Made by a program: the position numbers and the translations under genes
Notes under the pieces: generated by a model
The model's input: the letters and a program-made list of their open reading frames with translations, nothing else
Told to the model about the DNA's origin: nothing
Database searches by the model: none
Shown here: positions 15,140 through 22,679 of the stretch, in pieces
Numbering within the stretch: position 1 is the stretch's first letter
Layout: every line of letters starts with the position of its first letter
DNA from: Peribacillus faecalis
Lineage (GTDB): Bacteria; Bacillota; Bacilli; Bacillales; DSM-1321
NCBI RefSeq assembly: GCF_014712675.1
Contig: NZ_JACXSI010000029.1
Coordinates: 1 to 47,760, forward strand
Direction of reading: 5' to 3'
DNA: 47,760 nucleotides

Positions 15140-16339
15140 ATGGGTAAAGCACTTATTATCGGCTGCGGTGGCGTAGCGTCTGTAGCAATTCACAAATGTG
15201 TTCAAAATAGCGGGGTTTTCGAGGAAATTTGCATCGCAAGCCGTACAAAATCAAAATGTGATGCATTAAAAGCAAAACTAGACGGCGGCAAAACTAAAAT
15301 TACGACAGCTCAAGTGGATGCTGACAATGTAGATGAGCTAATCGCTCTAATTAACGAAGTAAAACCGGACATCGTTATGAACTTAGCGCTTCCATATCAA
15401 GATTTAACAATTATGGATGCTTGCTTAGCGACTAAAACACACTACATGGATACAGCGAACTACGAGCCGGAAGATACGGCAAAATTCGAATACAGCTGGC
15501 AATGGGCATACCGCGAGAAGTTTGAAGAAGCGGGCATTACAGCTCTTTTAGGAAGCGGATTTGACCCAGGTGTTACTGGTGTTTTCTCAGCTTACGCACT
15601 AAAACATTATTTTGATGAAATTGAATATATTGATATCCTTGACTGTAATGCAGGTGACCACGGCTATCCATTCGCTACAAACTTCAACCCGGAAATCAAC
15701 ATTCGCGAAGTTACAGCGAACGGACGCTATTGGGAAAATGGCGAGTGGGTTGAAACAAAACCGATGGAAATCAAACGTGTATATGACTTCCCGGAAGTCG
15801 GCGAAAAAGATATGTACTTGCTGTACCACGAAGAGCTTGAGTCTCTTGCAGTAAACATTCCTGGTCTAAAAAGAATCCGTTTCTTCATGACATTCGGTCA
15901 AAGCTACCTGACTCACTTGAAATGTCTTGAAAATGTCGGCATGACTTCAATCGAACCAATTATGTTCGAAGGCAAAGAAATCATTCCGCTTCAATTCTTG
16001 AAGGCAGTATTACCTGATCCGGCATCATTAGGACCACGTACAAAAGGTAAAACAAATATCGGCTGTATATTCCGCGGTAAAAAAGACGGCGTAGACAAAA
16101 CATATTATGTTTACAATGTTTGTGACCACGAAGAGTGCTTTAAAGAAGTAGGATCTCAAGCGATTTCTTACACAACAGGTGTACCGGCAATGATCGGTGC
16201 TGCAATGGTGATGACAGGCAAATGGAACAAACCGGGCGTTTACAATATTGAAGAGTTCGATCCAGATCCATTCATGGAAGAGTTGAACAAATGGGGACTT
16301 CCATGGAAGGAAAGCTTCGACCCGAAGTTAGTAGATTAA
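15140..16339 (+). CDS. Carboxynorspermidine/carboxyspermidine dehydrogenase (saccharopine dehydrogenase family)
   Basis: 399 residues. It should condense putrescine (or diaminopropane) with aspartate beta-semialdehyde and reduce the product to carboxyspermidine with NADPH. The N-terminal Rossmann motif is ALIIGCGGVASVAIHKC, and the saccharopine dehydrogenase-like core shows NLALPYQDLTIMDACLAT, HYMDTANYEPEDTAKFEY and GSGFDPGVTGVFSAYA. The last block includes TTGVPAMIGAAMVMTGKW. The RBS AGAGGAG precedes the ATG. It is 122 bp after speB, with the small repeat between, and only one base before the decarboxylase gene. I infer function from the family and the partner gene. Confidence 0.9.
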   Translation: MGKALIIGCGGVASVAIHKCVQNSGVFEEICIASRTKSKCDALKAKLDGGKTKITTAQVDADNVDELIALINEVKPDIVMNLALPYQDLTIMDACLATKTHYMDTANYEPEDTAKFEYSWQWAYREKFEEAGITALLGSGFDPGVTGVFSAYALKHYFDEIEYIDILDCNAGDHGYPFATNFNPEINIREVTANGRYWENGEWVETKPMEIKRVYDFPEVGEKDMYLLYHEELESLAVNIPGLKRIRFFMTFGQSYLTHLKCLENVGMTSIEPIMFEGKEIIPLQFLKAVLPDPASLGPRTKGKTNIGCIFRGKKDGVDKTYYVYNVCDHEECFKEVGSQAISYTTGVPAMIGAAMVMTGKWNKPGVYNIEEFDPDPFMEELNKWGLPWKESFDPKLVD

Positions 16340-16340
16340 T

Positions 16341-17468
16341 ATGAAGTTTGAGCGGCTGCCTACACCATGTTATGTAGTAGATGAAAGTCTGCTAGAGAAA
16401 AACTTAAAAATCCTTCAAGGTGTCAAGGAGCGCACCGGCTGTAAAATACTGCTTGCGCAAAAGGCGTTCTCGATGTTTGCGACTTATCCGCTAATCAGCG
16501 AGTATTTAGACGGGGCTACAGCGAGCGGTTTATACGAAGCGCGTCTTGGCTATGAGGAAATGGGAAAAGAAAATCACGTCTTTTCCCCGGCCTTCCGTGA
16601 AGATGAAATTGACGAGATGATCGAGATTTGCGATCATTTCGTCCTGAACTCTTTTTCTCAGCTTGAAAAATTCGGCGAGAAAATTAGAGCAGCAGGCAAA
16701 AGTGTCGGACTGCGCGTCAATCCAGAATGCTCGACACAGTCGGACCATGCGATGTATGACCCGTGCGCAAGAGGCTCACGCTTTGGCATTACGCTGAAAA
16801 ACTTCCGTCCAGAAATGCTGAAAGGCGTTTCAGGTTTGCACTTCCATACACTTTGTGAACAAAATGCCGATGCATTGGCTCAAACTTTGGATGCCTTTGA
16901 AGAAAAGTTTGGTGAGTGGTTGCCGCAAATGGAATGGGTCAATTTCGGAGGCGGACATCATATCACAAGAGAAGATTATGACATCGAATTGCTGGAAAGC
17001 TGCATTAAACGCATCCAAGAAAAATACGATGTCGAAGTATACCTGGAGCCGGGAGAAGCAATCGCTTTAAATGCCGGTTACCTTGTCACAACTGTGCTGG
17101 ATTTCATCGATAACGATATTGACATTGCGATCCTTGATACATCGGCAACTTGCCATATGCCGGATGTGCTAGAAGTGCCGTATCGTCCGCCGTTAATTGG
17201 ATCAGGACAGCCACAGGAAAAGGCATATACTTATCGCCTTGGTGGTCCGACATGCTTAACAGGCGACGTCATAGGCGACTACTCGTTCGACGAGCCACTT
17301 AAATCCGGCGACCGATTAATATTTGGGGACATGGCCATTTATTCGATGGTAAAAAACAATACCTTCAACGGAATGGCGCTGCCGGCAATCGCACTTCAAG
17401 ATAGAAAAGGCGACTGTCACATCATTAAACAGTTTGGCTACGAAGATTTTAAAGGAAGATTATCATAA
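16341..17468 (+). CDS. nspC: Carboxynorspermidine/carboxyspermidine decarboxylase
   Basis: 375-residue PLP enzyme of the alanine-racemase fold (fold III), a relative of diaminopimelate decarboxylase. It removes CO2 from carboxyspermidine to give spermidine. The PLP lysine lies in KILLAQKAFSMFATYPLI. Other visible blocks are GLRVNPECSTQ, SRFGIT, SGLHFHTLCEQ, WVNFGGGHHITRED, YLEPGEAIALNAGYLVTTV and GDVIGDY. The ATG follows the dehydrogenase stop after one base with no good RBS, so translation is coupled. It is the last gene of the polyamine operon, followed by a strong terminator. Confidence 0.92.
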   Translation: MKFERLPTPCYVVDESLLEKNLKILQGVKERTGCKILLAQKAFSMFATYPLISEYLDGATASGLYEARLGYEEMGKENHVFSPAFREDEIDEMIEICDHFVLNSFSQLEKFGEKIRAAGKSVGLRVNPECSTQSDHAMYDPCARGSRFGITLKNFRPEMLKGVSGLHFHTLCEQNADALAQTLDAFEEKFGEWLPQMEWVNFGGGHHITREDYDIELLESCIKRIQEKYDVEVYLEPGEAIALNAGYLVTTVLDFIDNDIDIAILDTSATCHMPDVLEVPYRPPLIGSGQPQEKAYTYRLGGPTCLTGDVIGDYSFDEPLKSGDRLIFGDMAIYSMVKNNTFNGMALPAIALQDRKGDCHIIKQFGYEDFKGRLS

Positions 17469-17475
17469 GAGGATG

Positions 17476-17506
17476 AAGCCGTATCGAATTTTCGATACGG
17501 CTTTTA
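17476..17506 (+). terminator. Terminator of the polyamine operon
   Basis: AAGCCGTATCGAA (17476-17488) and TTCGATACGGCTT (17491-17503) form a 13-bp stem with a TT loop and a T tail, seven bases after the decarboxylase stop. Confidence 0.9.
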
Positions 17507-17625
17507 GGTCGTTGGGATATTTCAAGAACTCTCTGTTCCCTTTTCAATAGCTTTATAAAATTAGGAAGGGAAATACACGGCGGGTGTTGAAATAGAGTGC
17601 ATAGGCTGTAAAGGGGGGATCTCGC

Positions 17626-17889
17626 GTGAGGAAAACCTTTCTTCGTCTCGCAATGATCGTAATCGCCATTTTCATTGCTGTTCATCTGTTCACCTACATA
17701 AACATATCTCGAGTGGAGGCCAATGTGACTAGAGTTAATCCGCAAATCGATGAAATCATTTCAATTAACAGCATCAGTGATTGGGGTGAGTGGTTTCAAT
17801 ATTACACATTGGTTGTAAAGATTAAAGATGAACAATATCGCATTAGGGTCAATGAATCCGGTGAAGTAGAGGGCATTGAGAAATTATAA
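17626..17889 (+). CDS. Small membrane-anchored protein, unknown
   Basis: 87 residues, GTG start behind AAAGGGGGG. One N-terminal hydrophobic segment (LRLAMIVIAIFIAVHLFTYI, about 6-25) and an extracytoplasmic domain of 60 residues with a beta-like C-terminal part (YTLVVKIKDEQYRIRVNESG). Not recognised. It lies between the polyamine operon terminator and the LD-carboxypeptidase gene, 38 bp upstream of the latter, and may be co-transcribed with it. Confidence 0.75.
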   Translation: MRKTFLRLAMIVIAIFIAVHLFTYINISRVEANVTRVNPQIDEIISINSISDWGEWFQYYTLVVKIKDEQYRIRVNESGEVEGIEKL

Positions 17890-17927
17890 ATTGAGGATTG
17901 CATATTTACGTATAGGGAGAGAAAATC

Positions 17928-18938
17928 ATGATTTATCCAATATTACACCCAAAAGCAACAATCGGCGTAACAGCACCTTCTTCAGGAGTGGAACAAGAAC
18001 TGCATGAAATTGTAAAAAAAGCGTTTAGCCGCCTTGAGGCTAAAGGCTACCGAGTTGCAGCAGGCAATACTGTTTGGACGCAGCATAAGGCTAAGTCAGC
18101 ACCTGCAACGAAGCGAGCACAAGAATTAACGGACATGTTGAATAATGAAAATATCGGGCTAATCATTCCTCCATGGGGAGGCGAGTTACTTGTTGAAGTG
18201 CTGGAGTATCTGGATTTCAAGGAAATTCCAAGCAAATGGGTGCTCGGCTATTCCGATACAAGCTTATTGCTGGTGGCCATCACTTTAAATACAGGGATTG
18301 CGACAGCGCACGGAACGAATTTAGTTGATTTGCGCGGCGACCATTGGGATGAAACAACCGCGATGTGGGAAAAGGTTTTGACCACGGAAACAGGCGGTGA
18401 GGTCATTCAATATTCTTCGAATCAGTATCAGAAGGAATGGCAACATGACAATCCATCTCCATGTGTGTTTCACTTAACTGAAAATACATTGTGGAAAACA
18501 ATTGACCATGAAAAAGCGATTATAAAAGGTCGATTACTTGGCGGCTGCATTGACGTCATTAGGCATTTAATCGGTACGCCATACGGAGACATTAAGCAAT
18601 TTTCAAAAGAGTATATAAATGATGAAGCGATTGTTTGGTATTTCGAAAACTGTGAGCTGTCGACAACGGATTTAAGAAGAACGCTTGTGCAAATGAAATA
18701 CGCAGGCTGGTTTGACAATTGTTCAGGGATTTTATTCGGACGCAGTCCAGCGAACCATAGTGTAGAAGGTTATACGGCTGAAGATGTGTATGTAGACTTG
18801 ACTAACGAACTAAATATTCCGTTTGTGTACGATATTGACTGCGGGCATGTGCCGCCACAATTGACGATTATTAATGGAGCCTATGCAGAAATTGAAGTGG
18901 AAAGCGGAAAAGGGAAAATCAAACAAATCTTCAGGTAG
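17928..18938 (+). CDS. S66-family peptidase (LD-carboxypeptidase/MccF-like)
   Basis: 336 residues of the S66 serine peptidase family, which includes muramoyl-tetrapeptide LD-carboxypeptidases and the microcin C7 immunity protein MccF. The N-terminal block IGVTAPSSGVEQELHE is typical. The nucleophile elbow is WVLGYSDTSLLLVA, the catalytic Glu is probably in IVWYFENCELST, and the catalytic His is in DIDCGHVPPQLTI. No signal peptide, so it acts in the cytosol, either recycling peptidoglycan peptides or cleaving aminoacyl-nucleotide-like toxins. RBS AGGGAGAG precedes the ATG. Confidence 0.88.
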   Translation: MIYPILHPKATIGVTAPSSGVEQELHEIVKKAFSRLEAKGYRVAAGNTVWTQHKAKSAPATKRAQELTDMLNNENIGLIIPPWGGELLVEVLEYLDFKEIPSKWVLGYSDTSLLLVAITLNTGIATAHGTNLVDLRGDHWDETTAMWEKVLTTETGGEVIQYSSNQYQKEWQHDNPSPCVFHLTENTLWKTIDHEKAIIKGRLLGGCIDVIRHLIGTPYGDIKQFSKEYINDEAIVWYFENCELSTTDLRRTLVQMKYAGWFDNCSGILFGRSPANHSVEGYTAEDVYVDLTNELNIPFVYDIDCGHVPPQLTIINGAYAEIEVESGKGKIKQIFR

Positions 18939-18986
18939 AACTATCGGATTACGAGAATAGTGCCTTTTTGGGGGCAAGGGGGATTC

Positions 18987-19535
18987 GTGATAGTGAAAAA
19001 AGAAGCTCTTTACCATAGTTGGCTGGTAGTGGTGATTTTCGTATTAGCTGTCAATTATGTGCTTTTCAACACATCCTTCGGAATCAGCATTTTGCCGGAC
19101 GAACCAAATTTTGTTGTTATAGGCTCAATACTTGATTTGGCTGTTGTTGCACCGCTTATGTTTTTGGCTTGGATGCGAAAGTGGCGCTGGAAGAATATCA
19201 TTTTATCAATGGCATCCGGTTTGGTTCTCGTCCGTTTTCTAATTCCAATGAAGTATCTGACCCCGTTTGAAAAAATCACTTGGGTTGGTTTTGCCGTCGA
19301 AGCGGTCTTTATTTTATTGACGATTTTTAAAAATATGCCAACCATTGTCCGTTCAGTAAGAGAGAGTGAGTTGCCGGTAGTGTTCTCGTTTTCTGCCGCA
19401 GTCCGTGAACAGGCACGGGAGCATCCGATTGTCAAAGTGTTATTTGAAGTTACACATCCGACTGTTATTTTGAAGCTTAAGTCTCCTGTCGAAGCAATCT
19501 TGTTGATGGGATTAAGAAGACGTTATAAAAAGTAG
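18987..19535 (+). CDS. Uncharacterised multi-pass membrane protein
   Basis: About 182 residues with four hydrophobic segments (VVVIFVLAVNYVLF; FVVIGSILDLAVVAPLMFL; NIILSMASGLVLVRFLI; KITWVGFAVEAVFILLTI) and a basic C-terminal domain. Not recognised. Start is uncertain: GTG at 18987 and GTG at 18993 both lie behind AAGGGGGA, and the frame is open to 18960. It follows the S66 peptidase by 48 bp and may be in the same transcript. Confidence 0.7.
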   Translation: MIVKKEALYHSWLVVVIFVLAVNYVLFNTSFGISILPDEPNFVVIGSILDLAVVAPLMFLAWMRKWRWKNIILSMASGLVLVRFLIPMKYLTPFEKITWVGFAVEAVFILLTIFKNMPTIVRSVRESELPVVFSFSAAVREQAREHPIVKVLFEVTHPTVILKLKSPVEAILLMGLRRRYKK

Positions 19536-19680
19536 CAATTAAAGTGGATAATCCTGCTCCTTTCAAGGGAATTTTGAGAGTTAAACTGGATAGTGGTGCT
19601 ATATTTTCTATGAAATAGACTGGCGGTATATGAGTCGGTTTCAATATCTTTGTTTGATTATTTGATTATATTGTCATATA

Positions 19681-19705
19681 AAGCAGCTGTATGAGGCTGC
19701 TTTTC
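19681..19705 (+). terminator. Intrinsic terminator
   Basis: AAGCAGC (19681-19687) pairs with GCTGCTT (19696-19702), followed by a short T run. It separates the membrane protein gene from the RNA-like element that follows. Confidence 0.7.
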
Positions 19706-19734
19706 TAAAAGATAAAAAAGCATATAATTTTGAA

Positions 19735-19834
19735 CTTATATAGCTGACTAACTTTACCTGCCGCATGGCTCCTTTTTCATCTAGGCAAATTCAAGTAGTA
19801 TTTTCATGATGAAAAAGGACCGTAATGGTTTTTG
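19735..19834 (+). ncRNA. Dispersed RNA element, copy a (short form)
   Basis: This 100-nt copy shares the 5' block CTT..ATAGCTG.CTAAC.TTAC, the segment GCATGGCTCCTTTTT and the 3' terminator AAAAAGGACC/GGTTTTT with copies b-d, but lacks the internal variable hairpin. TCCTTTTTCAT (19770-19780) is perfectly complementary to ATGAAAAAGGA (19809-19819), which includes the 5' side of the terminator. TATAAT at 19723-19728 could be its -10. Which strand is functional is inferred from the terminator and promoter orientation. Confidence 0.55.
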
Positions 19835-19874
19835 TATGCCATTTTTTATATTAATAGTACCTTTAATCCAAAAA

Positions 19875-19883
19875 TGATATAAT
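19875..19883 (+). promoter_or_regulatory. Extended -10 promoter element
   Basis: TGATATAAT at 19875-19883 (TGn plus perfect TATAAT) lies 32 bp before the GTG of the next gene. No good -35 is present, as is usual for extended -10 promoters. Confidence 0.5.
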
Positions 19884-19915
19884 ATGGTTATTGTGTTTTG
19901 AAGAGGGGTATATAA

Positions 19916-20476
19916 GTGAAGAGAAATACAGTTAAATGGGCAGGGGCTTTCATTTCGCTATTTTTTATTGCCGGCTTATTGGTTTACTGGTTTGTATCGG
20001 AAAATTCAAATTCGTACAAATGTCCCACTCAAGCTTTGTTATCGGCTGATGAAGACTTGATTTTAATTCAGGCTTATAAAATGAATGATAAATCTCTGTT
20101 TTTTTTCATCAAAAATCAAAATCAAATTGGAGCTTCGTACATTCATAAAGGAATGTTCGGATGGCGATTAGAGCATATGACGTTGAGTCCTTTTGACACA
20201 AATATAACCGACAATCACCTTAACGGCTATCAAGGAAATGGAGATAACTTGATTTACGGATTAATGACTAATGGCGACGACCAAATCGTAACGTTGAATA
20301 ATGATGTTGCACACATACTTAATTTAAAAATGCTCCCTGCTCAAGTTGTAGAACAATATCAGTTGAACGGCCTTTATCTATGGTATATAGAAAATGATCG
20401 CTTAGCGGAAAAAGAGGGGGAGATTAAACTGGTCGATAAGTATTCGGAAGAAGTGCTTGATGTGGTTTTGAAATAG
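19916..20476 (+). CDS. Membrane-anchored exported protein, unknown
   Basis: 186 residues, GTG start behind AAGAGGGG. An N-terminal anchor (WAGAFISLFFIAGLLVYWFV, about 8-27) precedes an extracytoplasmic domain rich in beta strands (LILIQAYKMNDKSLFFFIKN, GNGDNLIYGLMTNGDDQIVT). A cysteine at about residue 36 is not in a lipobox. Not recognised. Transcribed from the extended -10 at 19875. Confidence 0.72.
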   Translation: MKRNTVKWAGAFISLFFIAGLLVYWFVSENSNSYKCPTQALLSADEDLILIQAYKMNDKSLFFFIKNQNQIGASYIHKGMFGWRLEHMTLSPFDTNITDNHLNGYQGNGDNLIYGLMTNGDDQIVTLNNDVAHILNLKMLPAQVVEQYQLNGLYLWYIENDRLAEKEGEIKLVDKYSEEVLDVVLK

Positions 20477-20489
20477 GGAGGAAGGATAT

Positions 20490-20522
20490 ATGGCTCAACT
20501 ATGGAAAGAGGAGCAAATATAG
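20490..20522 (+). CDS. Possible 10-residue peptide with strong RBS
   Basis: ATG at 20490 follows GGAGGAAGG at perfect spacing and encodes MAQLWKEEQI before TAG. It may be a leader peptide or the stump of a truncated gene. A terminator lies 57 bp downstream. Only the RBS supports translation. Confidence 0.3.
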   Translation: MAQLWKEEQI

Positions 20523-20579
20523 GCTGTTAGAGGACAGGAAATAAAGAAATCTAGTATATATATTAAAAAGATATCAGAG

Positions 20580-20616
20580 AGCAGAAATGTTGATTTAACA
20601 ACATTTTTGCTTTTTT
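20580..20616 (+). terminator. Strong intrinsic terminator
   Basis: AGCAGAAATGTTG (20580-20592) pairs with CAACATTTTTGCT (20599-20611), a 13-bp stem with one GU pair, followed by six T. Confidence 0.85.
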
Positions 20617-20781
20617 AATTTCACGCTATGAGCGATGTTAAATTGATGATATTCAGTTTCTTGAAAATATCATAGTGAAGTAAACTAAATGAAAAAAAGG
20701 GAGTGAAGCCTAAATATGTAAATATATTTTACTAGAAAAAGATGACCGATTATCCATTTGCACATACTTTTGAACTGTTTT

Positions 20782-20836
20782 ATCTATCATTTAAAAATAG
20801 TAGATAAACGTAGGGAAATATAGGGAAATGATAGAT
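20782..20836. repeat. 11-bp inverted repeat upstream of the coiled-coil gene
   Basis: ATCTATCATTT (20782-20792) and AAATGATAGAT (20826-20836) are perfectly complementary with 33 bases between, which include two TAGGGAAAT direct repeats (20811-20819 and 20821-20829). A possible promoter, TTGCAC (20758-20763)-17-TATCTA, overlaps the left arm. It could be an operator or a hairpin in the 5' leader of the gene at 20952. Confidence 0.5.
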
Positions 20837-20951
20837 ATGATAGGTTTTTAAGCTTTTTTTGGAATTTACACAATTATCCATTTTACGATATATTTCTATT
20901 ACAAAGTTCTCTGTAAACAAATTAATAAATATAAGTTAGGAGGAATAGGTA

Positions 20952-21605
20952 ATGGGACTAATTAGTGGTAAAGTGGCTTCTATGATTTTAGCAGGAACGG
21001 TGGTAACAGGTGGTCTGGCAAGTTTGACCTATGATGGCGGGGATGCCTTGAAAACGGTAAGACTATGGATGATGGATGAAAGTTCAAAAGTCCAGGCTTT
21101 TGATAAGGCTGAAGGTAAATTGTTAGACAAAATCAATGCTCTGAAAACTGCTGCATCAACAAAAATCGGTGAAGCAAATGACTTGATTGCTGATAAAAAT
21201 ACAGTTATTCGGGATAAAAATCAAACCATTGAAGGATTAGCGGAAGAGATTGATGGCTATTTGGAAGAAATTCGGATTCTTGAAGCTCAAATTGATGAGC
21301 TTACTGGAGATAATGAGCAACTGAGGGGGGAATTGGATTCTGCATTGGTAGACCTTGAACTCATAAGAGCCCAACTTGCACAAGCAAATGAACAGATTGC
21401 TGAACTGACTACAGAAAATGAACGACTGAATCAAGAACTGGAAAAAGCGAACGGAGAAATTCAAAAAGCAAACGATGATGCTTATGGTACAGAGGCATTC
21501 ATCGATCAAGTACAGACGGAAAAACACAAACCGTTGAGTGATGAGGAAATTGAAGAAGTAGATATCACGTTGCCTGAAATAGTGGATGAGGCTGGAACTG
21601 AATAA
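20952..21605 (+). CDS. Coiled-coil protein with N-terminal hydrophobic segment
   Basis: 217 residues, ATG behind AGGAGGAATAGGTA. A hydrophobic N-terminus (VASMILAGTVVTGGLASLTY, about 8-27) is followed by a helical linker and a long heptad coiled coil from about 60 to 180 (IRDKNQTIEGLAEEIDGYLE; then IDELTGDNEQLRGELDSALV and LAQANEQIAELTTENERLNQ). The tail is acidic and ends EEVDITLPEIVDEAGTE. It is overall acidic and probably oligomeric. Not assigned to a family. A long leader with a dyad precedes it and a transposase remnant and an IS200 element follow, so this may be an accessory region. Confidence 0.8.
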   Translation: MGLISGKVASMILAGTVVTGGLASLTYDGGDALKTVRLWMMDESSKVQAFDKAEGKLLDKINALKTAASTKIGEANDLIADKNTVIRDKNQTIEGLAEEIDGYLEEIRILEAQIDELTGDNEQLRGELDSALVDLELIRAQLAQANEQIAELTTENERLNQELEKANGEIQKANDDAYGTEAFIDQVQTEKHKPLSDEEIEEVDITLPEIVDEAGTE

Positions 21606-21612
21606 GAAGTAA

Positions 21613-21765
21613 CTACGTAGCTACCACCTGAATATTCAGTATGCGAATGACAAGGGATACCGGCAAGTCAATTGGAATAAGATTTTCGAAGAAATGAAGG
21701 CAAAGGTAAAAGCATCCCTTGATTGTGAAGAGCAGGTAGCTTCTAACAGAAGGGGCTGTCCATAA
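21613..21765 (+). pseudogene. Transposase C-terminal remnant
   Basis: A stretch directly after the coiled-coil gene reads SYHLNIQYANDKGYRQVNW then NKIFEEMKAKVKASLDCEEQ without a start codon. The NW...F...KA...L..EE spacing recalls the C-terminal part of IS1182-type transposases, but the family call is uncertain. It runs into AGAAGGGGCTGTCC (21748-21761), which looks like an IS terminus and is repeated at 47630-47643. Confidence 0.4.
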
Positions 21766-21781
21766 ATAAGTTTTTAAAATG

Positions 21782-21824
21782 AAACAGGTGTAGAAAACGA
21801 GTCGTTTTTCTACACCTGTTTTTG
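21782..21824 (+). terminator. Strong hairpin terminator near the remnant IS end
   Basis: ACAGGTGTAGAAAA and TTTTCTACACCTGT form a 14-bp stem with a T run after it. It lies just inside or beside the GGGGCTGTCC end and may protect against read-through. Confidence 0.8.
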
Positions 21825-21870
21825 ATTATGGACTTTAGTCAGTTGAGCCTGAAGAAGGCGAAACAGAAAA

Positions 21871-22575
21871 CCACCTGCTATGCGGGTGGGTAATAAAACG
21901 TTATACAAAATAACTCACTTTCAGTTCTATAATAGAGAGTGTTCAAGCCTCTAAAACAGAAAGGAAAGTGAGCATATTGGCCAATAAAGCGAATAGCCTT
22001 GCACATACCAAATGGATGTGTAAATACCATATCGTCTTCACTCCAAAGTATAGACGAAAAGTAATCTATTATCAATATAGAAAGAGCGTAGGTGAGATAC
22101 TGAGAACGCTCTGTAAGTATAAAGGAGTAGAAATTATAGAGGGACATCTCATGCCAGATCATGTGCACATGCTGGTGAGCATTCCGCCGAAGATTTCTGT
22201 ATCAAGTTTCATGGGATATCTAAAAGGAAAAAGTGCACTTATGATGTTTGATAAACATGCAAATCTAAAATATAAATTTGGAAACAGACATTTTTGGGCA
22301 GAAGGTTATTATGTGAGTACAGTAGGATTAAATGAGGCAACGATTAAGAAATATATACAAGAACAAGAAAAGCATGACATTGCCCTTGATAAGTTAAGTG
22401 TGAAAGAATATAACGACCCATTCAAGGGGTAGCCATGTAATACAAGTATCCCTTCAGGGGTGGCAAAAGTGACAAAGGCAATAGAGGCTTGAATGATATG
22501 AAAGCCAGCGCCTTGAGACGCTGGTCGGTAGTAGAGGCTTATAGCCTTTGTTCAAACCACCCTTTGGAAGGGTGG
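21871..22575 (+). mobile_element. IS200-type insertion sequence (IS200/IS605 family, tnpA only)
   Basis: A single Y1 transposase gene is flanked by subterminal hairpins rather than inverted repeats: CCACCTGC/GCGGGTGG at 21871-21889 on the left and CCACCCTT/AAGGGTGG at 22557-22575 on the right. That is the IS200 architecture. There is no tnpB. Exact ends cannot be fixed without an empty site; the true left end may be 20-40 bases further out. The 3' untranslated part contains further inverted repeats (ACAAAGGC/GCCTTTGT; CCAGCG/CGCTGG). Confidence 0.8.
21977..22432 (+). CDS. tnpA: IS200 transposase TnpA (Y1 HUH nuclease)
   Basis: 151 residues from the TTG at 21977, giving the family N-terminus ANKANSLAHTKWMCKYHIVF; a GTG at 21968 is also in frame, and AAAGGAAAG is correctly spaced for the TTG. 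The HUH motif is in GHLMPDHVHMLVSIPP, and the nucleophilic tyrosine in EATIKKYIQEQEKHD. The protein cuts and rejoins single-stranded element ends at the subterminal hairpins. The frame is intact, so the copy may be active. Confidence 0.92.
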   Translation: MANKANSLAHTKWMCKYHIVFTPKYRRKVIYYQYRKSVGEILRTLCKYKGVEIIEGHLMPDHVHMLVSIPPKISVSSFMGYLKGKSALMMFDKHANLKYKFGNRHFWAEGYYVSTVGLNEATIKKYIQEQEKHDIALDKLSVKEYNDPFKG

Positions 22576-22679
22576 TTATGATTTTTCTTCTGCTAATTTG
22601 TTGAAATGTATAATGATATATTTAAGTAGAAGTGGGGTGGGCCAAAACTGGAAGACCACCTTGTGTCATCTAATTGAAA

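Noticed and set aside
20490-20522. Toxin-like short peptide of a type I toxin-antitoxin pair
   Set aside because: The ten-residue peptide MAQLWKEEQI is hydrophilic and no antisense promoter is evident; kept only as a weak small CDS.
22570-22679. Right-end guide RNA plus TnpB
   Set aside because: No tnpB frame is present between tnpA and citA, so a guide-RNA function is not claimed.
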